Below are positions 1 through 7,221 of a stretch of 16,014 bases of DNA, in pieces. The position numbers and the translations under genes are program-made. This DNA comes from Ga0077527 sp964531455 (GTDB taxonomy: Bacteria; Pseudomonadota; Gammaproteobacteria; Burkholderiales; SG8-41), in contig CAZHFZ010000064.1 of assembly GCA_964531455.1 (NCBI GenBank), forward strand, positions 1 through 16,014, given 5' to 3'. The notes beneath the pieces are model-generated. The model was given only the letters and a program-made list of their open reading frames with translations. It was not told the DNA's origin and made no database searches. Numbering within the stretch: the stretch's first letter is position 1; each line of letters opens with the position of its first letter.

Positions 1-326
1 GCGTGCAGATTGTAAGCCGCCGGACTCGCTTTTAAAGACGACACGCCGACCTGACGGCCTTCAAGATCATATTTGACCAGATTCGACGCCGTCACCTGCT
101 CCATCAGGACGTTGTCAGCCTTGATCAGAAAATGCCCGGGTTCGCCCGGCACCCGTACCGAGATGTGGTTGTAGGTCAGGTCGACAAACACAAAATGCGC
201 CACCAGCCGGTGGGCGGCGGCAAGCTCACATCGCGCCTGCCACTCAGCCGCAGAAATCCGCGCCTTTGACACCCGTGGCCGCGCGGTTCGTGTCGTGGCA
301 TGTTTCTTTTTGCTGCGCGTACTCAT
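1..326 (-). CDS. Class II aldolase/adducin family protein, N-terminal part (runs off the window)
   Basis: The reverse strand reads from an ATG at 326 to the window edge, giving 108 residues with no stop. After a Lys/Arg-rich N-terminus (residues 1-22) comes a helix-rich stretch and the segment LTYNHISVRVP (50-60), followed by HFLIKADNVLMEQVTASNLV (65-84). This is the typical N-terminal pattern of class II aldolase/adducin domain proteins, zinc-dependent enzymes that cleave or decarboxylate sugar-phosphate-like or hydroxy-acid substrates. The zinc-binding histidines lie further on and are outside the window, so activity cannot be judged. The start is 6 bases after the stop of the upstream Bug gene, which suggests co-transcription. 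No clear Shine-Dalgarno sequence is visible, so the start is less certain than the family call. The substrate is unknown. Confidence 0.8.
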   Translation of the reverse strand, partial: MSTRSKKKHATTRTARPRVSKARISAAEWQARCELAAAHRLVAHFVFVDLTYNHISVRVPGEPGHFLIKADNVLMEQVTASNLVKYDLEGRQVGVSSLKASPAAYNLH

Positions 327-332
327 CGCGGA

Positions 333-1301
333 TCAGTCGAGCTTGGCGCCGGAAATACGCACGACTTTCTCGTACTTTTCCATGTCGCGTTTCACAAAAG
401 CAATGAACTCCTCGACCGTGCTGCCCACCGGGTCAGCACCGAGTGCGATGAACTGTGCCTGCAGTTCCTGTGACTTCACGGTTTTTACCAGCGCACCGTT
501 CACGCGATTGATGATCGCACGCGGTGTTTTGGCCGGTGCAAAAAGGCCGAACCAGTTTACGGCCTCGAAACCGGGCACACCGGACTCGCTGATGGTCGGC
601 AGGTCCGGCAGCTGCGGCGAGCGCTGCAGACTGGCGATTCCGAGAACGCGGATCTTGCCGGACTTGATGTGCGCCACAATCGGCGCCACCGAGTTGAACA
701 TCATGTTCATGTGGCCGGCCAACACGTCAGTGACGGCCTGAGGCGCGCCTTTGTACGGCACGTGAACGATATCGACACCCGCCATCTGTTTGAACAGTTC
801 GCCCGCCAGATGATTGGCAACCCCGTTGCCGGCCGACGCGTAGTTGAGTTTGCCCGGCTGCGCCTTTGCCAGCGCAATCAATTCCCTGATGTTCCTGGCC
901 GGCACTGACGGATGCGTCATCAGCACAAAAGGCCCGATTGAAATCAGACTGACTGGCGCAAAATCGCGGATGGTGTCGTACGGAATGCCCTTGCGCATGT
1001 GCGGCAGTATCGTCAGCGCGCCAGGGCTGCTGATGAACAGGGTGTAACCGTCGGGCGCGGATTTCGCGGCAATTTCAGCGCCGATCACGCCGCCGCCTCC
1101 GGCACGATTGTCTGCGACGAGAGAGACGCCCAGTTGCTGCGACAGCCCCGGGAATACCAGCCTTGCGGTGACGTCCGGCGTTGCGCCGGCAGGCACCGAG
1201 AGAATGACGCGGATCGGCTTGTCCGGCCATTCAGCAGCCGGCACGGACTGCGCGGTGATGACCATTGCGGCCAGCATTCCTGTTTTGAGCATTATTTTCA
1301 T
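333..1301 (-). CDS. Bug/TctC-family tripartite tricarboxylate transporter substrate-binding protein (Bug protein 1)
   Basis: This encodes a 322-residue periplasmic binding protein, the normal length for the family. A Sec signal peptide spans residues 1-23 (hydrophobic core MLAAMVITA, likely cleavage after VPAA). The first ligand loop is VPAGATPDVTAR (36-47), with the family-typical aspartate. VADNRAGGGG (62-71), APDGYTL (92-98) and HVPYKG (180-185) follow, as expected for the Bug fold, which captures carboxylates in the periplasm and delivers them to a TctAB-like permease. No permease is nearby. I chose the ATG at 1301, only four bases from the scaffold gap; an in-frame ATG at 1292 is a weaker alternative. 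The ribosome binding site and promoter are lost in the gap. An open frame continues through the Ns, but that is an artefact. The aldolase gene follows 6 bases downstream. The ligand is not predictable. Confidence 0.93.
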   Translation of the reverse strand: MKIMLKTGMLAAMVITAQSVPAAEWPDKPIRVILSVPAGATPDVTARLVFPGLSQQLGVSLVADNRAGGGGVIGAEIAAKSAPDGYTLFISSPGALTILPHMRKGIPYDTIRDFAPVSLISIGPFVLMTHPSVPARNIRELIALAKAQPGKLNYASAGNGVANHLAGELFKQMAGVDIVHVPYKGAPQAVTDVLAGHMNMMFNSVAPIVAHIKSGKIRVLGIASLQRSPQLPDLPTISESGVPGFEAVNWFGLFAPAKTPRAIINRVNGALVKTVKSQELQAQFIALGADPVGSTVEEFIAFVKRDMEKYEKVVRISGAKLD

Positions 1302-1305
1302 CAAA

Positions 1306-1405
1306 NNNNNNNNNNNNNNNNNNNNNNNNNNNNNNNNNNNNNNNNNNNNNNNNNNNNNNNNNNNNNNNNNNNNNNNNNNNNNNNNNNNNNNNNNNNNNNN
1401 NNNNN
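1306..1405. other. Scaffold gap (100 N)
   Basis: Exactly 100 undetermined bases, the conventional placeholder for a join of unknown length. It lies directly upstream of Bug protein 1 and abuts a CGCCAAG-type repeat on its right side. The true distance, and whether genes are missing here, cannot be known from this sequence. Confidence 0.98.
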
Positions 1406-1557
1406 CGCCAAGAGCGCCAAAAAAATGAATGACAGGATATTGCGGTGCCAATACGACGGATCCGAGCTTGATTCTTGATTGCTTCCTGAGCCTTTTGGCT
1501 GCTGTTCTTGTGGTGTGATCCGTTGTTGCAGTTCTTGGCGCTCTTGGCGTCTTGGCG
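1406..1557. repeat. CGCCAAG-type short repeat, two opposed copies beside the gap
   Basis: CGCCAAGAGCGCCAA at 1406-1420 is the exact reverse complement of TTGGCGCTCTTGGCG at 1535-1549, giving 15-base inverted arms 114 bases apart. The right arm belongs to three near-tandem copies of TCTTGGCG (1533-1540, 1542-1549, 1550-1557). The left arm has one exact inverse copy plus a degenerate one, and begins at the first base after the Ns, so the array probably continues into the gap. The DNA between the arms (1421-1532) has no convincing gene, only a small AGCC-TTTT-GGCT hairpin at 1489-1500. Such repeats are seen between genes in environmental proteobacteria. Their role is unknown to me. Confidence 0.75.
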
Positions 1558-1574
1558 GTGATCGGATTCCAGCT

Positions 1575-3350
1575 TTAAGCCGTCACTTCATGCATGAACT
1601 GCAAGCGCGCCAGATGGGCATACAACCCGTCGGCGCGCAGCAGTTCGTCATGGGTGCCGGTGGAGTGCAACTGGCCGCGATCGAGCACCAGGATGCGGTC
1701 GGCATTGCGCACGGTCGCCAAACGATGCGCAATTACCAGTGTGGTGCGGCCGCGGGACAGGCTTTCCAGTGCTGCTGCTACCTGGCGCTCGCTTTCGGCA
1801 TCGAGTGAACTGGTCGCTTCATCCAGCAGCAGGATGGGCCGGTCGGCGAGCAGGGCCCGCGCAATCGACAGGCGCTGGCGCTGGCCACCGGACAGACGCA
1901 CACCGCGCTCACCCAGATCGGTGTCGAAACCCTGCGGCAAACGTTCAATGAATTCAATGGCATGCGCAGCCTCGCAGGCGGCGCGCACTTCATCCATCGT
2001 CGCCTCCGGCCGCCCGAAGCGCACGTTCTCGCTGACGCTGGCGGCGAAAATTACCGGGTCTTGCGACACCAGCGCGACCGCGCGGCGCAGCGCCAGCGGA
2101 TCGCAATGGCGCAGGTCGGCGTCGTCGATCAGCACGCGCCCCGACAGCGGATCATAAAAACGCAGCAGCAGCGCAAACAGCGTGGTCTTGCCTGCGCCTG
2201 ACGGCCCCACCAGCGCAACCCGTTCGCCGGGGCTGACCGCAAACGACAAGCCGGTGAGCGCCTGCACATCGGGACGTGTCGGATAGGAAAACGCCACCTG
2301 CTCAAAACGGATGTCGCCGCGGGCGCGCCCGGGCAGCACACTGCGCGGTTCGGCAATCGTCAATGCCGATTGCGCGTCCAGCAATTCCATCACCCGCTCG
2401 GTCGCACCCGCCGCGCGCTGGATCTCGCCCCATACTTCCGAAACGGTTCCGGCACCGCTCGCCACAATGCCCGCGTAGAACACAAACGCCGACAACTGGC
2501 CCGCGGTCAGTCGGCCGTCGAGCACATCATGGCCACCAATCCACAAGATCACGCCGACCGCGCAGAACGCAATCAGCATCACCGATGAAATCAGCCAGGC
2601 CTTGATGCGCACGCGCTCCACACCCGAAGCGCAGGCCGCCTCGGTCGCGGCATCGAACGCCGCGCGCGTGCGCGGCTCGTGTCCATAAGCCTGCACCGTG
2701 CGGATTTCATGCATCGCTTCGTCCACCTGCGATGACACTTCAGCGACGCGGTCCTGATTGCTGCGCGACAAGCGCCGCACATATCGGCCCAGCAGCAGGA
2801 TCGGGATCAGTGTCGCCGGAACACCCAGTACGATCAGGAAGGCCAGCCGTGGACTGGTGGTGAACAGCAGCACCAACGCGCCGATCATCATCAAGCCGTT
2901 GCGCAGGAACATTGACAGGCCAAAACCGATCACCTGGCGCAACTGCTCACTGTCATTGGTCACCCGCGACACGATATCGCCGGTGCGCGACGTATCAAAA
3001 AACGCCGGCGACAATGTCAGCACATGCGCGAACACCGTACGCCGCAGGTCGGCAATGACGCGTTCGCCGATGCTCATCATCAGGTAGAAGCGCACATAGG
3101 TCGCGCCGGCCAGCACGACCGCAATCGCGATGATGCCCGCCAGTGCGCTATTGAGCATCGCCGGATTGCCGCTGCCGAATCCGGAATCGATGACAAAACG
3201 CAGCCCCTGCCCCAATGCCAGCACGGAGCCCGAAGCAATCAGCAGCGCCGCCATTGCAATGACAACGCGGGTACGGTACGGCAAAAGGAAACGCAGCAGG
3301 CGGCGCAACTGCGCTACGTCCCCCTTCGGAGCTTGGTCAGGCGTGGTCAA
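1575..3350 (-). CDS. ABC exporter, fused transmembrane and ATP-binding domains (MsbA/ABCB-like half-transporter)
   Basis: This 591-residue protein has the length and order of a homodimeric ABC exporter. Six membrane segments lie roughly at residues 28-50, 68-90, 145-165, 168-190, 251-273 and 286-307. The nucleotide-binding domain follows with Walker A GPSGAGKTT (382-390), Q-loop VSQDP (428-432), signature LSGGQRQR (486-493), Walker B ILLLDE (506-511) and the switch histidine in AHR (H542). All ATPase residues are intact. Family members export lipids, peptides or drugs from the inner membrane; the substrate here is unknown. The start codon is TTG at 3350, the first usable start after the preceding stop, with AGGA about 8 bases upstream. 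It begins 12 bases after the lipoprotein gene ends, so the two are probably co-expressed. The downstream side meets the repeat and gap region. Confidence 0.94.
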   Translation of the reverse strand: MTTPDQAPKGDVAQLRRLLRFLLPYRTRVVIAMAALLIASGSVLALGQGLRFVIDSGFGSGNPAMLNSALAGIIAIAVVLAGATYVRFYLMMSIGERVIADLRRTVFAHVLTLSPAFFDTSRTGDIVSRVTNDSEQLRQVIGFGLSMFLRNGLMMIGALVLLFTTSPRLAFLIVLGVPATLIPILLLGRYVRRLSRSNQDRVAEVSSQVDEAMHEIRTVQAYGHEPRTRAAFDAATEAACASGVERVRIKAWLISSVMLIAFCAVGVILWIGGHDVLDGRLTAGQLSAFVFYAGIVASGAGTVSEVWGEIQRAAGATERVMELLDAQSALTIAEPRSVLPGRARGDIRFEQVAFSYPTRPDVQALTGLSFAVSPGERVALVGPSGAGKTTLFALLLRFYDPLSGRVLIDDADLRHCDPLALRRAVALVSQDPVIFAASVSENVRFGRPEATMDEVRAACEAAHAIEFIERLPQGFDTDLGERGVRLSGGQRQRLSIARALLADRPILLLDEATSSLDAESERQVAAALESLSRGRTTLVIAHRLATVRNADRILVLDRGQLHSTGTHDELLRADGLYAHLARLQFMHEVTA

Positions 3351-3362
3351 TGAAAAATCCTG

Positions 3363-3833
3363 TCAGGACTGCGGACGCGGCACTTTCATGCGAACGCCGA
3401 GATGCGGTGACTCAAGAGTAACCGCGGCGGGCTTTTGGGCGGAAATGACGACTTCATATTCACCGTCTGCAGGCACATCCATCAGCAGCAGCGTATGCAC
3501 CAGTGCAGTTGGCGGCGGTGAAGACGAGGTGTTCGGCTTCTCCGGGCTGTTCACCTGGATGTCGCGGGTCGCAATGACCTTGTCGCCGCTACGCAGCACA
3601 ACCCGGTAATCATTCCACAGGCCCGCCTGGTCGCGACCGCCCCAGGGAAAATCCGCAAGCAGTGTCAGTGCAACCGGATTCATGTCGGTGCGCAACATGA
3701 TGCGCACCGGTTCGTAACTGCCGTCCGCAGCAGGCTGCAACGGAATGCGCGCAACCTCCTCGCCGCCGATCATGCCCTCGCAGCCTGCAAGGCAAAGCGC
3801 CAGCGCGGCGGTTGCGAACATCCGCGCCAGCAT
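3363..3833 (-). CDS. Small lipoprotein of unknown function
   Basis: This encodes 156 residues. The N-terminus MLARMFATAALALCLAGC is a lipoprotein signal with lipobox LAGC at 15-18, so Cys18 is the predicted lipidation site. The +2 residue is Glu, not Asp, which favours outer-membrane sorting. The rest is rich in alternating hydrophobic residues (for example VRIMLRTD 43-50, YRVVLRSG 76-83, YEVVISAQ 126-133), as in an all-beta sandwich domain. A Ser/Pro-rich loop SPEKPNTSSSPPP lies at 96-108. I do not recognise a named family. Its ATG overlaps the stop of the upstream hydrolase gene in the sequence TGATG (one shared base), a sign of translational coupling, and the ABC exporter follows 12 bases downstream. 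A role as a partner of that exporter is possible but is only an inference from position. Confidence 0.85.
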   Translation of the reverse strand: MLARMFATAALALCLAGCEGMIGGEEVARIPLQPAADGSYEPVRIMLRTDMNPVALTLLADFPWGGRDQAGLWNDYRVVLRSGDKVIATRDIQVNSPEKPNTSSSPPPTALVHTLLLMDVPADGEYEVVISAQKPAAVTLESPHLGVRMKVPRPQS

Positions 3834-4624
3834 CAGCGCGATACCTTGGCGAGGAACAACAGCAGCGCCGTATTGAATGCTTCGGGCTGCTCGACATTGG
3901 ACAGGTGTGCGGCCGACGGAATGATCAGCAGTTCCGAGCCGCGCAGGTTGGCGTGGATCTGCCGCGCCATTTCCGGCGGCGTGCCGTGATCCTGATCGCC
4001 GACAATCACCAGCGACGGGCAGTTGATTTCCTTCAGTTGATCCAGCACATCGATATTGGCAATGGCATCACAGCAACCGGCAAATCCGTCTACCGGGGTA
4101 TTACGAATGTCGTTGCCGATCTTCGCCATCACTGCCGGCTGCGCATTGCGATAGGGTTCGGTGAACCAGCGCGCCAGCGTGCCTTCGACCAGCGCATCCA
4201 TACCTTTGGCGCGCGCCATGCTCACCCGCTCGCCCCACATCTGCCCGGCATTGGGCGGACGCCGGCTGGTGGTGTCAGCCAACACCATGCTCTGAAACAC
4301 GCCGGGGTATTTCAGCGCAAACACTTCGCCGATCATGCCGCCCATCGACAACCCCACCCAATGCGACTGGCGGATGCCCAGTGAAACATAAAGCCCGTGC
4401 AGGTCATCGGCCATCTGTTCCAGCGTGTAGGCGCCCTCGGGGGCATCGCTGGCGCCGTGCCCGCGGGTGTCGAAGCGCAGCACCTTGTAGCCGTTATCGA
4501 CCAGCAGCTTCGCCTGCACGTCCCACATCGACAGATTGCAGGCCAGCGAGTGTGACATCGTCACCCACGGGCCGTCGCCCTCGATGACACAGTTGATTTC
4601 AATGCCGTTGGTTTTGATTTTCAT
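3833..4624 (-). CDS. Alpha/beta hydrolase, 3-oxoadipate enol-lactonase (PcaD)-like
   Basis: This 263-residue cytoplasmic protein has a complete alpha/beta-hydrolase core. The strand RFDTRGHGASDAP (50-62) is followed by the nucleophile elbow GLSMGG (91-96, Ser93), the acid region VGDQDHGTPP (208-217, Asp210 or Asp212) and the catalytic histidine in AAHLSNVEQP (His240). Length, the RGHG motif and the closing SNVEQPEAF pattern match the 3-oxoadipate enol-lactonase group, which opens the enol-lactone in the protocatechuate/catechol (beta-ketoadipate) pathway. Related esterases and lactonases share these motifs, so the exact substrate is open. The start is supported by GAGGAG about 7 bases upstream. 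It lies 25 bases after the Bug protein 2 gene and shares one base with the lipoprotein start. A CMD-family gene, the usual neighbour in such pathways, sits on the other strand at 6638. Confidence 0.88.
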   Translation of the reverse strand: MKIKTNGIEINCVIEGDGPWVTMSHSLACNLSMWDVQAKLLVDNGYKVLRFDTRGHGASDAPEGAYTLEQMADDLHGLYVSLGIRQSHWVGLSMGGMIGEVFALKYPGVFQSMVLADTTSRRPPNAGQMWGERVSMARAKGMDALVEGTLARWFTEPYRNAQPAVMAKIGNDIRNTPVDGFAGCCDAIANIDVLDQLKEINCPSLVIVGDQDHGTPPEMARQIHANLRGSELLIIPSAAHLSNVEQPEAFNTALLLFLAKVSR

Positions 4625-4649
4625 ATTTATCTCCTCACTTTGCTTTGAC

Positions 4650-5636
4650 TCATTGCGCCTTGATATTGCCGGCCTTGGCCAGCCGGGTGAACGTTGCGAT
4701 GTCTGCGGCGATCAGTTTGTCGAAACCTTCGGGCGTGGTCGGTGACGGCTCGAGGCCGATCGGCGCCCAGCGCCGCTTCACTTCGTCGTCGCTGAGGATG
4801 CGTTTGATTTCACGATTGAGGTCTGCGATCACCGGTTGCGGCGTTTTGGCCGCGGTCACCAGACCGAACCACAGCACGGCGTCGTAACCCGGCACACCGG
4901 AATCGGCGATGGTCGGTACATCCGGTAAAAGCGCGTCGCGCTTCAGCGACGACACGCCCAGCGCGGTCAGTTTACCGTCACGAATCTGCGGAACGGCATT
5001 GGCGATCGGCGACATGAAAAAATGCACGCGGCCGGCCATCGCTTCGGCCATCGCTTCGGGGATTCCCTTCAGCGGGATGTGCACCACATCGATTTTCGCC
5101 ATGCTTTTCAGCAGTTCACCGGCGAAATGCGTACCGCTGCCGATACCCGCTGAAGAATAGTTCAGCGAACCCGGCTTGCTGCGAGCCGCAGTCAGCAGGT
5201 CCTTGATTGAACGGAAGCCGGACGGCGAAGACACCAGTACGTATTTCGATACCGCGGACAAGGACACGCCCATCAGATCGCGCCGCGCATCGTAGGGAAG
5301 CTTGTCGTAAATCGCAGGTGCAACGGCGTGCGCAGATGACACTGACAGCAGTGTGTGTCCGTCGGGATTTGCAGTCGCCGCCATGCTGGCGGCAATGGTG
5401 CCGCCCGCGCCGGGACGGTTGTCAACGATCACCTGCTGCTTGAACTCTTCAGTGAGTTTCTGCGCGAGGTAACGCGCCGTGATGTCGGGACCGCCTCCCG
5501 GGGTGAAGCCGACGAGGATGCGGACCGGCTTGGTCGGGTACTCGCCCGCCGGCGCAGGCCCGCCCTTTTGAGCGGCTTGCGCCACCAGGCCGATGCCCGT
5601 CAGCGCGACTATCATCATTGTGTGCAACAACCTCAT
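4650..5636 (-). CDS. Bug/TctC-family substrate-binding protein (Bug protein 2)
   Basis: This 328-residue exported binding protein has a Sec signal at residues 1-22 (core MMIVALTGIGLVA, cleavage near AQA). It then has a Gly/Pro-rich linker and the conserved PTKPVRILVGFTPGGGPD (34-51), VDNRPGAGG (71-79), NPDGHTL (90-96) and HIPLKG (186-191). The last motif differs from the HVPYKG of the other four Bug proteins here. Family members bind carboxylic acids in the periplasm. It is the first gene of a minus-strand run with the PcaD-like hydrolase 25 bases downstream, which suggests the imported compound or a product of it meets that enzyme. The ATG at 5636 is preceded by GGAGG at about 5 bases, a strong ribosome binding site. 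The divergent spacer to the SDR gene presumably holds its promoter. Confidence 0.94.
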   Translation of the reverse strand: MRLLHTMMIVALTGIGLVAQAAQKGGPAPAGEYPTKPVRILVGFTPGGGPDITARYLAQKLTEEFKQQVIVDNRPGAGGTIAASMAATANPDGHTLLSVSSAHAVAPAIYDKLPYDARRDLMGVSLSAVSKYVLVSSPSGFRSIKDLLTAARSKPGSLNYSSAGIGSGTHFAGELLKSMAKIDVVHIPLKGIPEAMAEAMAGRVHFFMSPIANAVPQIRDGKLTALGVSSLKRDALLPDVPTIADSGVPGYDAVLWFGLVTAAKTPQPVIADLNREIKRILSDDEVKRRWAPIGLEPSPTTPEGFDKLIAADIATFTRLAKAGNIKAQ

Positions 5637-5801
5637 GATGCCTCCGGATGTTTATTTGAATTTTTCCTGCCCTAGCGCAGGGCGGAGACTATACCAGTCG
5701 CGGCCTGTCTACACAGCATGTGGACGAACAATCACCGGCGGTCGCAAGGCCTGGCGTTCCCCGTTATGCTTGCGGCTCTTTTTGCAGTTCGGAGCCGGTA
5801 A
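5637..5801. promoter_or_regulatory. Divergent intergenic region with candidate operator
   Basis: These 165 bases separate the divergently transcribed Bug protein 2 and SDR genes and should contain promoters for both. A perfect inverted repeat GCCCT-AGCGC-AGGGC lies at 5669-5683 and may be an operator. TATAGT on the minus strand (complement of 5688-5693) resembles a -10 box for the Bug gene, but I see no good -35 box. GGAG at 5791-5794 serves the SDR start. The promoter assignments are weak. Confidence 0.3.
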
Positions 5802-6560
5802 ATGAGCATGAGCACAGCAAATGAACTCGCGGGCAAGGTCGCGCTGATCACCGGCGCTGCGAAAAACCTCGGCCGCGCCATTGCACTGGAACTGGCTGCC
5901 GCCGGCGCCACCGTCGCCATCAACACCCGCGCCTCCCGCGCCGAAGCCGATACCGTTGCCGCAGAAATCAGCGCTGCCGGCGGCAAAGCTGCGGTTTATA
6001 TGGCTGACATCGCGGACGCCTCAGCCGTGCAGCGCATGCACGCTGCCGTCTCCAGTGAACTCGGCCCGGTCGATATTCTGGTACTGAACGCGTCCGTGCG
6101 CCGCGAGATTCCGTTCATGAAGATGAGCTTTGAAGAATGGCGGCAGGTCATGGGCATTTCACTCGACGGCTCATTCCATTGCATCCAGGCGGTGCTTCCA
6201 GGGATGCTCAAGGCGGGGCGCGGCGACGTCATCACGCTCGGCGGCGACACCGCGCTCAACGGCGCTGTCGGCAAGGTGCACAGCTCCGCGGGTAAAAGCG
6301 GCCTTGCCGGCATGACGCGCGCACTGGCGCGCGAGTTTGGCCCGCAGGGCATCCGTTTTAACTGCGTATCGCCGGGACACTTCAATACCGTACGCGTCGG
6401 CAACCGTGCCGCACGTCCCGCCGCAACCGAGCATATTCCGCTGAGCCGTTACGGCGAACCGAACGAGATTGCCGCAACGGTCCGGTTTCTGTGCAGCCCC
6501 GGCGCCGGCTTCATCACCGGACAGACGCTGCACGTCAATGGTGGCCAGTGGATGTACTAG
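5802..6560 (+). CDS. SDR-fold protein with substituted catalytic residues
   Basis: This 252-residue protein has the length and fold pattern of a classical short-chain dehydrogenase/reductase. Its cofactor loop is TGAAKNLG (17-24), where classical SDRs read TGxxxGIG, and the C-terminal FITGQTLHVNGG (237-248) is typical. The catalytic sites are not. Aligned by eye to E. coli FabG, the YxxxK motif reads SSAGK (Ser161 for Tyr, Lys165 kept), the serine 13 residues earlier is Gly148, and the tetrad Asn is Ser120. The NNAG motif reads LNAS (95-98). It may therefore be a non-redox SDR, a binding or structural subunit, or an enzyme with different chemistry. The start has GGAG 7 bases upstream; ATG 5808 is also in frame. 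The CMD-family gene follows 77 bases later on the same strand. Confidence 0.88.
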   Translation: MSMSTANELAGKVALITGAAKNLGRAIALELAAAGATVAINTRASRAEADTVAAEISAAGGKAAVYMADIADASAVQRMHAAVSSELGPVDILVLNASVRREIPFMKMSFEEWRQVMGISLDGSFHCIQAVLPGMLKAGRGDVITLGGDTALNGAVGKVHSSAGKSGLAGMTRALAREFGPQGIRFNCVSPGHFNTVRVGNRAARPAATEHIPLSRYGEPNEIAATVRFLCSPGAGFITGQTLHVNGGQWMY

Positions 6561-6637
6561 CAGCATCATGGATTAAGCAACTCCAGCGGCATCGTAAAAT
6601 TATTCAATAAAAACATATACTTAATGAGGATACCCGG
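6561..6637 (+). promoter_or_regulatory. AT-rich spacer with possible -10 box
   Basis: This 77-base spacer between the SDR and CMD-family genes turns AT-rich after 6596. TATACT at 6616-6621 matches a -10 box at five of six positions, but no convincing -35 lies 16-18 bases upstream. GAGGA at 6625-6629 is the ribosome binding site of the next gene. A separate weak promoter for the CMD and MFS genes is possible. Confidence 0.22.
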
Positions 6638-7213
6638 ATGACCCTCCCAAAAACCGAACGTTTCCCCGCCATTGCACCCGAGCAATGGAATGAAGAACAG
6701 AAAAAAGTTGCAGCCATCATCGCGGCAGGACCACGCGGCGAAGTACGCGGACCGTTTCTTGCGCTATTGCGCAGTCCCGGTCTCGCACACACCGTGCAAC
6801 AGGTCGGCGAATACCTGCGATTCAAATGCCCGCTGGAGCGGCGCATTGCGGAAATGTCGACGCTGATGGCAGCGCGCCACTGGACGCAGCAATACGAATG
6901 GCAGTCGCATTACAAACATGCCATGAAAGCCGGCCTGAGCCCCGCCATTGCCCAGGCCATCGCCGAAGGCCGCCGCCCCACGGGCATGGCTGCAGACGAA
7001 GAAGCCCTCTACGACATGCTCACCGAAGTGCTGCACAACCAGAGCGTTTGCGATGCCACCTACGCTCGCGCCCTTGGCGTATTCGGTGAACAGGGCGTGA
7101 TTGAACTCGTGGCCATCGCCGGTTATTACGCAATGCTGGCGATGATCCTCAACGTCGGACGCAAAGCGCTGCCTGCCGGTCAGGAACCGCAACTACCCTG
7201 GTTCCCCAACTAA
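6638..7213 (+). CDS. Carboxymuconolactone decarboxylase (CMD) family protein
   Basis: This 191-residue, probably cytoplasmic protein matches the all-helical CMD fold. The helix LERRIAEMSTLMAARHWTQQ (66-85) leads into YEWQSHYKHAMKAGL (86-100), the hallmark region with Glu87, His91 and His94, then a second helical part ELVAIAGYYAMLAMILNVGR (156-175). It lacks the CxxC pair of AhpD-type peroxidase partners, which favours the PcaC-like side of the family. PcaC decarboxylates 4-carboxymuconolactone in protocatechuate breakdown, but most uncharacterised members of this length have unknown substrates. The start is firm: ATG at 6638 with TGAGGA 8 bases upstream. The MFS gene follows 8 bases after the stop, so the two are surely one transcript. 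The nearby PcaD-like hydrolase on the opposite strand supports a lactone or aromatic acid context, as inference. Confidence 0.88.
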   Translation: MTLPKTERFPAIAPEQWNEEQKKVAAIIAAGPRGEVRGPFLALLRSPGLAHTVQQVGEYLRFKCPLERRIAEMSTLMAARHWTQQYEWQSHYKHAMKAGLSPAIAQAIAEGRRPTGMAADEEALYDMLTEVLHNQSVCDATYARALGVFGEQGVIELVAIAGYYAMLAMILNVGRKALPAGQEPQLPWFPN

Positions 7214-7221
7214 AGTACGGC

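Noticed and set aside
1302..1451. Reading frame extending Bug protein 1 upstream through the Ns to 1451
   Set aside because: The frame is open only because Ns contain no stop. The signal peptide starts at 1301 (or 1292) and the length from there already matches the family.
1533..1557. Tandem TCTTGGCG units as a CRISPR array
   Set aside because: Units are 8-9 bases without spacers, and no cas gene is present.
1594..3350. Long plus-strand open frames opposite the ABC exporter gene
   Set aside because: They are complementary-frame shadows in GC-rich DNA. The minus-strand frame has all ABC motifs, and the opposite frames show no domain or ribosome binding site.
6171..6569. Minus-strand open frame opposite the SDR gene, considered when the SDR active site looked abnormal
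   Set aside because: The plus frame has SDR motifs over its whole length, a Shine-Dalgarno and family length; the minus frame has no recognisable features.
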